From NCBI GenBank assembly GCA_017514975.1, contig JAFWIF010000004.1, positions 1-35,212 of the forward strand: 35,212 nucleotides of DNA, given 5' to 3'. The notes beneath the pieces are model-generated. The model did no database searches, was not told the DNA's origin, and saw nothing but the letters and a program-made list of their open reading frames with translations. Position numbers and translations under genes: made by a program. This document shows positions 1 through 9,146 of the stretch, one piece after another. Position 1 is the first letter of the stretch, and each line of letters starts with the position of its first letter. The stretch is from Candidatus Saccharimonadota bacterium. GTDB taxonomy: Bacteria > Patescibacteriota > Saccharimonadia > Saccharimonadales > Saccharimonadaceae.

Positions 1-98
1 CTCTTTTAGCGCAGAAACGAAAAAAACGAGATTTTGAAACCAAAAAAAATCGGAAAAATTGGGAAATAAAGGCTTGAAAGCAGAAAGGGGCGGAAAAA

Positions 99-1166
99 GT
101 GAAAAATAACCTATACTTTGACGCCGATTTTAATTTTCTGCTTTTGGAGTGCGAAGAGAGCAGCAACAACAGCATTTATTTGGTTTTCCATACCAGCGAA
201 GCCGCAAACCAGGTCTTGAAAATATCCGTTGACGGCGGAGCGGAACAGACCGAAGCGCTCGAAAGTGACGCCGACATTAATCTCCTACTCGATGGAACAT
301 ATTGGGCGTATGACGGCGACACGACCATATATTTGAGCAACAGCGACGGCGACAGCGACCCTATAACGATAACTTTCCCGGAGACGATCGAGACAAGCGC
401 GGCGCTCAACAAAGAAAGCGACGGCGCGTTCTTATTCCAGGCACAACAGGAATCCGGCGGCGGCAGCAGCGCCGACAAAATGGGCGTCGTTTACTACATA
501 AACGGCAGACCCTACACCGTGGGAACGAGCCAAACAAGGCTGGCACAAATAACTTTTACCGTCGGAGAAGTAACGACCGCCCTTGTGGCTTGTACGTTCC
601 TGGCGGAAATAACGGGCGTTGAAGAAGCGGCGGTTTTGACCGTCCGCTTGCGTGTTAACAGGAGCTGGGAAGAATTTTTTGTCCCGCAGCAGACCGTTGC
701 AAACGGGCGCTATATTATTACTTTTACTTTCCCGTTGCCCGATTGCGCACCTACCGACGCAAACATGGTAGACATTTACGCCACTATGAGCGAGGGGACC
801 GCTTTTATCGATCAACAGCAATTCAAGGCAAGTATCACGGCGTCCAGCTTGCAGACTTCCGGCGAGTGGACAGGCGAACTAGAGCTTGAGGACAGCTTCG
901 ACCTCATAACCTTAACCGCGTTAGAAATCGTTGATTTAACAGATACTTTTGAAACGGAACAGCAAACGCCGACACCGTTAAGCATAAGCGACAGCATAAC
1001 GGATATAGAGCTTGCGCCGCTTATTATAACGGAGTTATCGGAGCAGATAGACGCAACGCCGGAAAGCATTTACGAGGTTATCGGCGCGGAAAATGTATCG
1101 TTGATTATATTATCGCCGCTTGACGTAGTACCGCTTACGGACAGCATAACCACAGCAACAGAATAA
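99..1166 (+). CDS. Putative tail-tip/baseplate protein
   Basis: 355-residue acidic protein from a GTG start with a purine-rich ribosome site (AGGGGCGG) just upstream. I recognise no named family. The N-terminal part (about 1-110) is a beta-rich, Asp/Ser-rich stretch like Ig-type domains of tail proteins. A Gly/Ser linker near residue 121 (GGGSS) leads to a second beta-rich region (130-255). The C-terminal 100 residues hold about three degenerate repeats of the form LI-x-L-x2-L-(E/D)-(I/V)-V-x-LTD. It overlaps nothing and is followed 23 nt later by another tail-like gene. If the molecule is circular it lies in the late operon behind the lysis genes. A structural role is inferred from beta-rich composition and position; no enzymatic motif is visible. 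Confidence 0.5.
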   Translation: MKNNLYFDADFNFLLLECEESSNNSIYLVFHTSEAANQVLKISVDGGAEQTEALESDADINLLLDGTYWAYDGDTTIYLSNSDGDSDPITITFPETIETSAALNKESDGAFLFQAQQESGGGSSADKMGVVYYINGRPYTVGTSQTRLAQITFTVGEVTTALVACTFLAEITGVEEAAVLTVRLRVNRSWEEFFVPQQTVANGRYIITFTFPLPDCAPTDANMVDIYATMSEGTAFIDQQQFKASITASSLQTSGEWTGELELEDSFDLITLTALEIVDLTDTFETEQQTPTPLSISDSITDIELAPLIITELSEQIDATPESIYEVIGAENVSLIILSPLDVVPLTDSITTATE

Positions 1167-1189
1167 AAAGAAAAAGCGAGGGTTTGCAG

Positions 1190-2596
1190 ATGAAACACAT
1201 TAAGGGACATACACAGATACTTTTAACAGACGTTAAAACGGGCAAGGTTGAGAAGATCGAGAGCGACAACCTTGTAACGAATGCCGTAAAAGAATTTTTG
1301 AGCTTTTGGCAGCCGCTTTTGGGGTGGAACGCAATAGCAACATATTTTATGCCATTATGGCAAAAAATGTACGGCGGCTTATATCTTTTTGATACCGCTT
1401 TAACAGAGAGCGCGGCAAACACATTTTTGCCGAACGTAGCGGACGCAAAGTTGACGGGTTACGCCGGAAACGCAACAAGCGGCGGCGAAGATACAAAGCG
1501 CGGCAGCTTTAACGCGAACGAAAGCGAGGCACTTTCAAACGGCTATAAATTTGTTTGGGACTTTGGAACGAGCGAAGGAAACGGCACTATTGCCGCCGCT
1601 TGCTTGACTAATCCGCTTGCGGGTTATCATGGTTATAACTATGACCCTTACGGCGCATTATTTTCTGCTATAAATGAAACGGGCAACACGGGAGCTAATT
1701 ATAAAGGAATGGGGTGGAGCGCAAATCAAGACCTAGACAGCATTAGGAATCGTCCTTTTCCGTATTTTAACTTTATGACCAATAGATACGTGCTCGAGTT
1801 TGAAGCAACAAGCAATAAAATTAAACGCAGATCACTATATTATAATGGCACAAATTGCACAATAGGAACAGCCGAGTTAAAAACAAATTCTATGAATATT
1901 AAGGACACGTACGGGGCGATTGTGCAAACATCAGAAACTGTATCTGCGAGTGGTGGATATGGCGGCGACGGTATAGCATTTGACACGGGAGATAAAATTA
2001 TATATCTTACGACGCCAAATACGCAAATAATAAGGATAACCGAGTTTAACAGAAACACGTTTGAATATGAAACACGTTACGAAATACCGTTTTATACTCA
2101 AACGGGAAAAGATGTACGCGGTTTAGGCTTTTCGCCTAGTTATTATACCGATGGTGGCGGCGCGGTATATAAAAACGGGTTTATTTATGTATTGGCTTTT
2201 GATAGCGGGGACGGCAGAAACGCCGGTTATGTCGCAAAAATAAATATTTCTACTAAAGAAGCGAGCATAATAACGCCGAAATTCAGCCAAACAGCAAGAT
2301 ATGGCTATGCGCAAAACATTATGCTTATTGACGTAAACGGAAATATTTTAGCGGGGGGATATTTAATATACGGAAACGATGAATATTTACCGATTGAGTC
2401 AAGCAACAGTAGATTGTATTACAACGCCGAATATAAAGTATCAAATTACGCGTATGAACTGTTAAATTCTGACCACTACAATGTAATCATGCCAAACTTA
2501 CAGTATCTCGCGACAATCAACAACCTTGCAACGCCCGTTATAAAGACCGCAAGCAAGACCATGAAAGTCACCTACACATTGACCGAGGCGACATGA
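1190..2596 (+). CDS. Putative receptor-binding/tail-tip protein
   Basis: 468 residues. The ATG at 1190 is preferred over an in-frame TTG at 1184 because GAGGG lies 8 nt upstream of the ATG. The protein is rich in Gly, Tyr, Asn and Thr. The N-terminal 120 residues (NLVTNAVKEFL, then an aromatic-rich segment) resemble the leading part of many Clostridia phage tail-surface proteins. The rest looks like a beta-structured body with many YDNG/GNG turns, as in propeller or sheet-rich binding domains (for example DTGDKIIYLTTPN). Base composition is more AT-rich than its neighbours, which fits a frequently exchanged host-recognition gene. Its stop overlaps the start of the next small gene (ATGA). The function is an inference from composition and context. 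Confidence 0.45.
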   Translation: MKHIKGHTQILLTDVKTGKVEKIESDNLVTNAVKEFLSFWQPLLGWNAIATYFMPLWQKMYGGLYLFDTALTESAANTFLPNVADAKLTGYAGNATSGGEDTKRGSFNANESEALSNGYKFVWDFGTSEGNGTIAAACLTNPLAGYHGYNYDPYGALFSAINETGNTGANYKGMGWSANQDLDSIRNRPFPYFNFMTNRYVLEFEATSNKIKRRSLYYNGTNCTIGTAELKTNSMNIKDTYGAIVQTSETVSASGGYGGDGIAFDTGDKIIYLTTPNTQIIRITEFNRNTFEYETRYEIPFYTQTGKDVRGLGFSPSYYTDGGGAVYKNGFIYVLAFDSGDGRNAGYVAKINISTKEASIITPKFSQTARYGYAQNIMLIDVNGNILAGGYLIYGNDEYLPIESSNSRLYYNAEYKVSNYAYELLNSDHYNVIMPNLQYLATINNLATPVIKTASKTMKVTYTLTEAT

Positions 2597-2772
2597 TGAA
2601 GCAGCGCAAGAAGATCAAGCGGGAAACCTTTTCAACCGCGCCGCGACACCTTAACCGCAGGCAGCGGGCGGCGTATGAAGTGAAGCACCGCGAAGATTTG
2701 CAGGCGGCGGAGCGTATAAAGAGAATGTTATGTTACGGCGGCGGACTGAACAGCGGCGGGGTTTATTACTGA
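2593..2772 (+). CDS. Small basic protein, unknown
   Basis: 59 residues starting MMKQRKKIKRETFST and ending GLNSGGVYY. The start overlaps the previous stop (ATGA, 2593-2596) and the stop lies 4 nt before the small-terminase start, so it is tightly coupled on both sides. The first half is strongly basic (Lys/Arg), as in nucleic-acid binding proteins, and the middle (about 24-47) is a predicted charged helix. No family is recognised. Continuous packing in the operon and matching base composition support it as a real gene. Confidence 0.55.
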   Translation: MMKQRKKIKRETFSTAPRHLNRRQRAAYEVKHREDLQAAERIKRMLCYGGGLNSGGVYY

Positions 2773-2776
2773 CAAT

Positions 2777-3091
2777 ATGGACAGAAAAGCGGAACTTTTA
2801 GAGATCATTTGCAAGGCTGGCGACGCGGACCGCGTGAAAGCCGAGAAGCTTGTCGACGAGGTTGTATTTCTCGAAAAAAACCTTGCAGAATTGCGCCTGC
2901 TGCCTTTTATCAAGATAAACCCGAAAGACCCGACAAAACAAAAGGCGACACCAGCGGCGAAGCAATACAAAGAGTTATTGCAGCAATACAACAACACGAT
3001 GAAGCTTTTGTTGAAGATCAGCGGCGATTTGGGAGAAACCGAAGAGACAAGCCCTCTCCGTGAGTGGCTTAAATCGAGGGGCAAGGAATGA
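2777..3091 (+). CDS. terS: Terminase small subunit, P27-like
   Basis: 104 residues. The small subunit recognises the packaging site and loads the large subunit onto phage DNA. The sequence is nearly all helix. It has a charged N-terminal half (RVKAEKLVDEVVFLEKNL) and the motif LPFIKINPKDPTKQKATPA followed by AKQYKELLQQYNN, as in short P27-family small terminases of Firmicutes phages. It lies directly upstream of the large terminase and overlaps it by 4 nt (ATGA at 3088-3091). It is shorter than the usual 130-170 residues of P27 proteins and has no obvious N-terminal HTH. A second TerS-like HTH protein is encoded at 33967-34470, so which one binds DNA is open. Confidence 0.7.
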   Translation: MDRKAELLEIICKAGDADRVKAEKLVDEVVFLEKNLAELRLLPFIKINPKDPTKQKATPAAKQYKELLQQYNNTMKLLLKISGDLGETEETSPLREWLKSRGKE

Positions 3092-5892
3092 GCGCGGAAA
3101 CGTGGACGGCTGATAATTGCTATTTGCTCGAATACAAAGGGCGCATAGAATCGGGCGAGATAATCGCCGGGCAAGAGCTATACATGGAGCTTTGCAACCT
3201 GGCGGAAGACCTCAAGAACACCGACCTGTATTTTTACGACAGAACGGCGGCGCTTTTGCGGTTTGATTTTATGGAACATTGCGTAAGACTGACGAAAAGC
3301 CCGTTTTATAATCAGCCCATGCGGCTTATGCTTTGGCAAAAAGCCTTTATTGAAACGCTTTACAGTTTCAAACTTGCCGGAGAACAGACCCGCAACGGGG
3401 ATCCCGTGGACCGTTTCAAGAGCGCTTTGTTACTTATCGGGCGCAAAAATGGAAAGGCGCTTGCACTTGACACAAGGATCCCGACACCGAACGGCGACAA
3501 GACAATGGCGGATATTAAGCCGGGCGACTTTGTTTACAACGAAAACGGGTACCCCGTCGAAGTCCTTGCAACAAGTGAAATATTCAAAGACCGCACTTGT
3601 TACGAATTTACATTTGAAGACGGCGAAAAGATCATTTGTGACGCTAACCACAAGTGGACGGTACAAACCAAAGATGCAAGACGCCGGGAAAATTACACGC
3701 CTAAAACTGGAAGAAAAAGCGGCGCAAAGCACCCGTTAGAAAATGGGGCATTGTTAACTATGCAAGCCTTTGAGATGGTTGAAGACTACAAACGCCAAAG
3801 GCGTGATGGCAAAGGTATGGAATATAAATACCGCGTACCGCTGGCAAAGCCGATAGAATACCCTAAAAAAAAGCTTTTTAGTCCGTATGTTTTGGGGCTA
3901 TGGTTGGGCGACGGCGACAAAAACGACAATCGGATTGCTGTTGGCGTTGATGATTTGGAAACCCTTTTGAAAGAGCTTAAAAAAGAGGGCGTGCACGTTC
4001 AAAGCGTAAAAATGTTTTCGGGAAAATACGAAGTAAGAATCGGAGAAACCCGCAGCCATAAAACCGACACGCGCGATGCTTTTAGAGCGTTGGGCGTTTG
4101 GAAGAATAAGCACATACCCGAGGAATATTTTACCGCAAGCATTGAGCAGCGCCGCGACCTTTTATGCGGGCTTATGGACACCGACGGAACATGCAGTAAA
4201 GCGGGACAATGTGAATTTACACAGAAAAGCGAACGCATAATTAAAGATTTTTCGCGGCTGCTTACGTCATTAGGAATAAAGCACACAATAAAAGACAACG
4301 TGACGACTTGCAACGGCAGAATATTCAAAAGTTTTGTCGTTAGATTTTGGACAACAAAAAGCTTTTCGTGCTTTAGGTATCCGCGAAAGCATGAACGCCT
4401 AAAAGATCAGCTTGCAAGCCGGATGCTTTACAAGTCGATTGTTGACATAAAAGAAGTGGCAAAGCGCGATACAAAGTGCATTTGCGTAAACAGTAAAACG
4501 GGGCTTTTTTTGTGCGGAGAGCGGAACACCGTCACGCATAACTCCGAAACGTGCTCGGGACTTGCAAACGCGGAATTTATCGCGGGCAATGAGGGCGCGG
4601 ACATTGTTTGCAGCTCAAACGACGACGCGCAAGCCAGTATTGTTTACGACGCGATCGACACAATGCGGGCGCTATACGACCCAAACAGCGTCGACACGAA
4701 ACGAAACCAGCGCTTTATTCTGAACAAGGCGACAAACACAAAGATTTTCAAGCTATCGGACCGCACCCGGAACAAAGAGGGGCGAAACATAGACTGGGCG
4801 ATACTTGACGAAGCCCACGAAATGAAAAACAACGTTATCGCCAAGAGCATAGAGCAAAGCCAAAGCGTCAAAGATAACCCGAAATTTATCAAGATCACGA
4901 CCGAGGGTTTTGTCGTGGGCGGTTATCTCGACGAAGAGCTCAAAGGAGCGCGGGCGATCATCTACGGCGAGGACACCAGCATAAGCGGGCGGCGCAAGCT
5001 CCCGTGGCTATACACCCAGGACAGCGAAACGGAAATTTTCACAAACCCGCGAAGCTGGCAAAAGAGCAACCCGACAATCGGGGTTATAAAGCGCTTTGAT
5101 TATCTCGAGGAACAAGTAGACCTTGCGAAGAAATCAAAGGCGGACCGCATTTTCGTTTTGTCGAAAGACTTTAACTATAAACAGAACGGGGCGCAATCCT
5201 GGCTAAACGTCGAGGACTACGACTACGGCGCAACGTTCGATATTGAGGATTTACGCGGGGCGTTTTGTTTGGGACACGTTGACCTCGCGGAAACGACCGA
5301 CCTTGTTTGTGCAAAGGCGCTTGTTATACGTCCGGGGGACGCGACCAAGTACATTTTGACGCAGTATTTTATCCCGGAGAACAAGCTGCAGCCGGAGAAC
5401 GACGATCACACCGCAGGCGCACACTATAAAGAGTGGGTGGAAAAAGGATTTATCACCCTTAACGAGGGCAACGAAGCGGACCTGGCAAACGTGGCGGCGT
5501 GGTTTTATAAGCTCTACAAAGAACACGGGATAAAGCTTTACAAATGCGGATACGACCAAAAGTTCGCGAAAGAGTGGCTTGCTGCAATGGAAGACTACGG
5601 ATGGACAAAGGCAGCGGGCGACGTTGAAATGATTTTGCAGAACGCGCAAACGCTGTCAAATGCAATAAATCTTTGCGAAGCTGATTTTAAAAGCCGCTTA
5701 ATCAATTACAACGACAATCCCGTCGACAAATGGAATTTGTCAAACGCTTGTTTAAAGCTGAGCGAACAGCGGCAAGCGCTTATTATCAAAACCGAGAACG
5801 CCAAGAAGATCGACGGCGCCGTAACGCTGGCGAGCTTGTACGAAATGTGGCGGCGGTATAGATCAGACCTAAAGAAACTGACAGGGGGCTAA
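3088..5892 (+). CDS. terL: Terminase large subunit precursor, interrupted by an intein
   Basis: 934-residue precursor. Removing residues 124-485 leaves a 572-residue packaging motor of normal Terminase_1 (HK97-type) length. The ATPase domain has Walker A GRKNGK-S split exactly between K123 and S486 by the intein. Walker B is ILDEAHE at 572-578 with catalytic E575. The C-terminal RNase H-like nuclease has acidic residues in HVDLAETTDL (D732, D738) and KIDGAVTLA (D909). The motor pumps DNA into the prohead through the portal encoded next and cuts concatemers. The start has GAGGGG 6 nt upstream and overlaps the previous stop. Splicing must occur for the P-loop to form, so packaging activity depends on the intein. 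Confidence 0.95.
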   Translation: MSAETWTADNCYLLEYKGRIESGEIIAGQELYMELCNLAEDLKNTDLYFYDRTAALLRFDFMEHCVRLTKSPFYNQPMRLMLWQKAFIETLYSFKLAGEQTRNGDPVDRFKSALLLIGRKNGKALALDTRIPTPNGDKTMADIKPGDFVYNENGYPVEVLATSEIFKDRTCYEFTFEDGEKIICDANHKWTVQTKDARRRENYTPKTGRKSGAKHPLENGALLTMQAFEMVEDYKRQRRDGKGMEYKYRVPLAKPIEYPKKKLFSPYVLGLWLGDGDKNDNRIAVGVDDLETLLKELKKEGVHVQSVKMFSGKYEVRIGETRSHKTDTRDAFRALGVWKNKHIPEEYFTASIEQRRDLLCGLMDTDGTCSKAGQCEFTQKSERIIKDFSRLLTSLGIKHTIKDNVTTCNGRIFKSFVVRFWTTKSFSCFRYPRKHERLKDQLASRMLYKSIVDIKEVAKRDTKCICVNSKTGLFLCGERNTVTHNSETCSGLANAEFIAGNEGADIVCSSNDDAQASIVYDAIDTMRALYDPNSVDTKRNQRFILNKATNTKIFKLSDRTRNKEGRNIDWAILDEAHEMKNNVIAKSIEQSQSVKDNPKFIKITTEGFVVGGYLDEELKGARAIIYGEDTSISGRRKLPWLYTQDSETEIFTNPRSWQKSNPTIGVIKRFDYLEEQVDLAKKSKADRIFVLSKDFNYKQNGAQSWLNVEDYDYGATFDIEDLRGAFCLGHVDLAETTDLVCAKALVIRPGDATKYILTQYFIPENKLQPENDDHTAGAHYKEWVEKGFITLNEGNEADLANVAAWFYKLYKEHGIKLYKCGYDQKFAKEWLAAMEDYGWTKAAGDVEMILQNAQTLSNAINLCEADFKSRLINYNDNPVDKWNLSNACLKLSEQRQALIIKTENAKKIDGAVTLASLYEMWRRYRSDLKKLTGG
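3457..4542 (+). mobile_element. LAGLIDADG intein in terL, class 3 type
   Basis: 362-residue in-frame insertion, terL residues 124-485. The N-terminal block starts ALALDTRIPTPNGDKTM, so position 1 is Ala rather than Cys or Ser. It ends VTHN followed by Ser+1. The Hint B block reads CDANHKW (H188, W190). The F block reads KCICVNS with C464 at the site normally Asp, and the G block has T483 before HN. Trp-Cys-Thr at these places together with a non-nucleophilic first residue is the known signature of class 3 inteins, which start splicing from the internal F-block Cys. The centre holds a two-motif homing endonuclease, LGLWLGDGD (269-277) and LLCGLMDTDG (358-367), both with their acidic residues, so it may still be mobile. 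Confidence 0.93.
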
Positions 5893-5895
5893 ACA

Positions 5896-7152
5896 ATGGG
5901 AATTTTCGACAGACTATTCAAAAGGGCACCGAGGGGAACAAAGTTTGCGCCCATGTTAAACGGTTGGTTACCCATTTACGGACAGAACGGCACGACGATC
6001 TACGAAAGCGACGTAGTACAGCAGGCGCTTAAATGTATCGTTGACGAAATAAAAAAGCTTATCCCGACCCATATACGCATGAACGGGTCCGACCCGGTCC
6101 CGGTTGTGGGGAATATCCAGGAAGTTTTGAACGACCCCAACCCGCTTATGACAACAAGCGAATTTTTGGAGAAAACGACGTGGCTTTTGCTGCTTAACTA
6201 CAACGCTTTTATAATTCCGACCTATTACACATGGAAAGACGAAAAAACAGGCGTTGAGCGCCGCAGATATGAAAGCCTTTACCCGATAAAGCCGATGCAG
6301 GTTGATTTTATCGAGGATGCGAGCGGGGAGCTTTTCGTCACGTTTTGGTTTGAGAACGCGGAAAAAACCACGATACCCTACAAAGACGTTATACACCTTA
6401 AATACAATTACAGCGTTTCACAGTACATGGGCGGCAATGAATGCGGGCAGCCGAACAACGAAGCGTTATTAAAAACGTTGGAGCTTAACAGAACATTGCT
6501 TACAGGCATAGCAAAGGCTATGAAAGCAAGTTATGCAGTAAACGGCGTTGTAAAGTATAACACGCTTATGGACGACGGCAAAATGGCTGTAGCGCTTGCC
6601 GAGTTGGAGCGAAAGCTTGATGAGGGGCAGAGCGGATTTTTGCCGCTTGATTTGAAAACGGATTTTACGCCGCTAGAGCATAAAACCGAGATCGTAAACG
6701 CCGAAACGTTGCGTTTTATCGACGAAAAAATATTAAGAAATTGGCGAGTTCCCCTGCCGATACTGATGGGCGATTTTACAAAAGATCAGTATGAAGCATT
6801 TTATCAAACCGCCCTTGAACCCATTATTATAGAGTTTTCGCAGGCGTTCACCAAGCACATATTTACGCAGCGCGAAAAGGCGTTCGGGAACATGATAAAG
6901 CTTTACCCGAAAGAGCTTGTTTTCATGAGCGTAGCGCAAACGCTTGAAATGATAAACATACTCTCACCGACCGGGGCGCTTTTTGAGAATGAGAAGCGCA
7001 CGGCGTTAGGCTTGAAGCCCTTGCCGGAGCTTGAGGGTAAGCGTTATATGTCTCTTAACTGGATAGACGCGAACAACGCGGCGCAGTATCAGACCGGCGC
7101 AAAGGTTAATATTGACGTCGTGGACGAATCAAAAGAGGAAAGCGAGGTATAA
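5896..7152 (+). CDS. Portal protein, HK97 family
   Basis: 418 residues. The portal forms the dodecameric ring at the head vertex through which DNA passes. It begins MGIFDRLFKR, as many HK97-type portals do, has the alpha/beta crown region with ALKCIVDEIKKL near residues 45-56, and the typical C-terminal part IDEKILRNWRVP and GDFTKDQYEAFYQTALEPI. The tail of the protein (NEKRTALGLKPLPE) is also family-like. Length is usual for the family. GGGGG at 5883-5887 precedes the ATG. It sits between terL and the protease in the canonical packaging-capsid order. Confidence 0.93.
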   Translation: MGIFDRLFKRAPRGTKFAPMLNGWLPIYGQNGTTIYESDVVQQALKCIVDEIKKLIPTHIRMNGSDPVPVVGNIQEVLNDPNPLMTTSEFLEKTTWLLLLNYNAFIIPTYYTWKDEKTGVERRRYESLYPIKPMQVDFIEDASGELFVTFWFENAEKTTIPYKDVIHLKYNYSVSQYMGGNECGQPNNEALLKTLELNRTLLTGIAKAMKASYAVNGVVKYNTLMDDGKMAVALAELERKLDEGQSGFLPLDLKTDFTPLEHKTEIVNAETLRFIDEKILRNWRVPLPILMGDFTKDQYEAFYQTALEPIIIEFSQAFTKHIFTQREKAFGNMIKLYPKELVFMSVAQTLEMINILSPTGALFENEKRTALGLKPLPELEGKRYMSLNWIDANNAAQYQTGAKVNIDVVDESKEESEV

Positions 7153-7158
7153 AACAAA

Positions 7159-7839
7159 ATGCCGAAAATGATTGAAAAGGAATGCGGTGGGCTTGTAACG
7201 CGCGACTATAAAACCACGCTTGAAACCCGCGAGGAAAACGAGCTGGGAATCATCGAGGGGCGCCCGATAGTTTACGGGGCTTTTGCTGATATCGGCGGAA
7301 TGTTCCGGGAAATAATCATGCCGGGAGCGCTCGACAAATGCGATTTAACAGACGTTCGCCTCTGCCTTAATCATGATACGGGTTATGTGTACGCCCGCAG
7401 CCGTAACAATACGGCAAACAGTACGATGCAGCTCACGCCGGATAATATGGGCTTATATTTCCGCGCGGGGCTTGCGATCAAGGACAGCCCGAGAGCAAAA
7501 GACTATTATTCCGCAGTAACGCGCGGCGATATGGATAAAATGTCGTTTATGTTTGCTATCGCTGGCGAAGAGTGGGAAGACCTGGACACGGACTACCCCA
7601 CCCGCAAAATCATTTCACTTGCTACCGTTGTAGAAATCAGCGCCGTTACATTTCCGGCGTATGAAGCTACCTCGATAAATGCCCGAGACAAGGCGGCACT
7701 GGAGAGCGCCCGGCTTGCGTTGGAGAACGCGAAGCGGTCAAACGGCAAAACGCTGGACAGCGTAACCAGTAACCCGTTGGAGCTTGAAAAAGCAAAATTT
7801 GATTTTATCACAAAATTTACAAGGAGCATGAAAGCATGA
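7159..7839 (+). CDS. Prohead maturation protease, HK97 family
   Basis: 226 residues. This serine protease of the herpesvirus-assemblin fold removes the capsid delta domain during head maturation. The catalytic triad can be placed at H72 (CLNHD), S129 (DKMSFMF) and E159 (VVEIS), matching H65, S115 and E148 of HK97 gp4. The start of the domain, GIIEGRPIVYGAFADIG, is typical. The C-terminal 60 residues are a Lys/Ala-rich helix that probably acts as a scaffold-binding tail. Its stop overlaps the capsid gene start (ATGA at 7836). Confidence 0.93.
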   Translation: MPKMIEKECGGLVTRDYKTTLETREENELGIIEGRPIVYGAFADIGGMFREIIMPGALDKCDLTDVRLCLNHDTGYVYARSRNNTANSTMQLTPDNMGLYFRAGLAIKDSPRAKDYYSAVTRGDMDKMSFMFAIAGEEWEDLDTDYPTRKIISLATVVEISAVTFPAYEATSINARDKAALESARLALENAKRSNGKTLDSVTSNPLELEKAKFDFITKFTRSMKA

Positions 7840-9128
7840 GAAAGAAATTACTTGAAAAGAGACTCGCAAAGCTCAATGCAAAGCTTGCCGAGATCAGAAG
7901 CAAGGTACAGACCAGCACCGACGCCGCAGAGGTTAGAGAGCTAACCGAACGCGCCGCAGAGATCACCGACGATATCGACGATATCACCGCAGAACTTGCG
8001 ATTATCGAGGACGAGGAAAAGAGAGCCGCAGCGCAGACCGCAAACGAGCAGCGCGGCACCGTTCCCGCAGGCGCACAGCTTGTAAACCCCATTTCTATGG
8101 GCGGCGCAAGCTTTGGCACACCCGAGAAGCGCGAAGACGAGGACATTTACGCGGGCATGGAGTACCGCAGAGCGTTCAAGGAATACGTGCAGCGCGGAAC
8201 AGCGATCCCGGAAAAGTTCGAGCAGAGACAGGCAGCGGCGAACACAAACAGCCTCGGCGCGATCATTCCGACCACCATTCTTAACGAGCTCACAAACGAG
8301 ATCCGCAAGGTGTATGGCAACCTTTATTCAAAGGTCCGCAAGCTCAATATCCCCGGCGGCGTAAAGATCCCTGTTGGTAAGCTTCAGGCTACCTTCAAGT
8401 GGATCACCGAAAAGACCGTAAGCCCCAGGCAGAACGCCGGAACAACCGAAACCGTTGAGTTCTCTTACAACGTGGGCGAAATCCGCATAGCCGAGACTCT
8501 TCTTGCATCGATCGTAACCCTTGACGCTTTCGAGCGCGAGGTTGTAAAGGTTATGCTTGAAGCGTTCCTCCAGGCTATGGATATCGGAATCGTACGGGGA
8601 ACAGGCAACGGACAGATGCTCGGAATCCTTAACGACAGCCGCGTACCCGCCGGAAACGTCGTAACCTTTACCGCTGCCGAGATCAACGACTGGACCAAGT
8701 GGCGCAAGAAGTTCTTCGCAAAGCTGCCGCTGGGCTATCGTTCGGGCGACTTTATTTTCCCGCTTTCGACCGTTGAAAGCTACCTCGAGACAATGGCGGA
8801 CAACAACAACAACCCCATTTTCAGACAGGCTACCGGGCTTGAGATGGGCGACGGCGACGCAGCAGCGCCTAACGGTCGGTTCTTCGGTCGTACGATCGAC
8901 GTAGTAGAGCCCGACGTTGTCGAGGACTTCGACGCAGCAAACGCCGGTGACGTTGTCGGTGTATTCTGGCAGCCCGAAGCGTACGCGATCAATTCGAACA
9001 TGCAGTTCGGCATGAAGCGTTACTTTGATGAAGAGGCGAACGAGTGGGTAAACAAGATGCTTGTTATCGTTGACGGCAAGCTCGTAAATCCCGCGGGCGT
9101 ATGGCTTATCAAGAAAAGCACCACTTGA
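7836..9128 (+). CDS. Major capsid protein, HK97 fold, with N-terminal delta domain
   Basis: 430 residues. Residues 1-70 are a charged coiled coil (LAKLNAKLAEIRSKV, then AEITDDIDDITAELAIIEDEE), the delta domain that acts as internal scaffold. The mature domain probably starts somewhere around residues 90-110, near KREDEDIYAG. It continues with the HK97 pattern: an E-loop-like segment, AETLLASIVTLDAFERE and GTGNGQMLGILND, and ends in GVWLIKKSTT. AAGGAG lies 10 nt before the ATG, a stronger ribosome site than most here, as expected for the most abundant product. The exact protease cut cannot be read from sequence alone. Confidence 0.95.
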   Translation: MRKKLLEKRLAKLNAKLAEIRSKVQTSTDAAEVRELTERAAEITDDIDDITAELAIIEDEEKRAAAQTANEQRGTVPAGAQLVNPISMGGASFGTPEKREDEDIYAGMEYRRAFKEYVQRGTAIPEKFEQRQAAANTNSLGAIIPTTILNELTNEIRKVYGNLYSKVRKLNIPGGVKIPVGKLQATFKWITEKTVSPRQNAGTTETVEFSYNVGEIRIAETLLASIVTLDAFEREVVKVMLEAFLQAMDIGIVRGTGNGQMLGILNDSRVPAGNVVTFTAAEINDWTKWRKKFFAKLPLGYRSGDFIFPLSTVESYLETMADNNNNPIFRQATGLEMGDGDAAAPNGRFFGRTIDVVEPDVVEDFDAANAGDVVGVFWQPEAYAINSNMQFGMKRYFDEEANEWVNKMLVIVDGKLVNPAGVWLIKKSTT

Positions 9129-9146
9129 TAAAGGGGGGCGGACACT

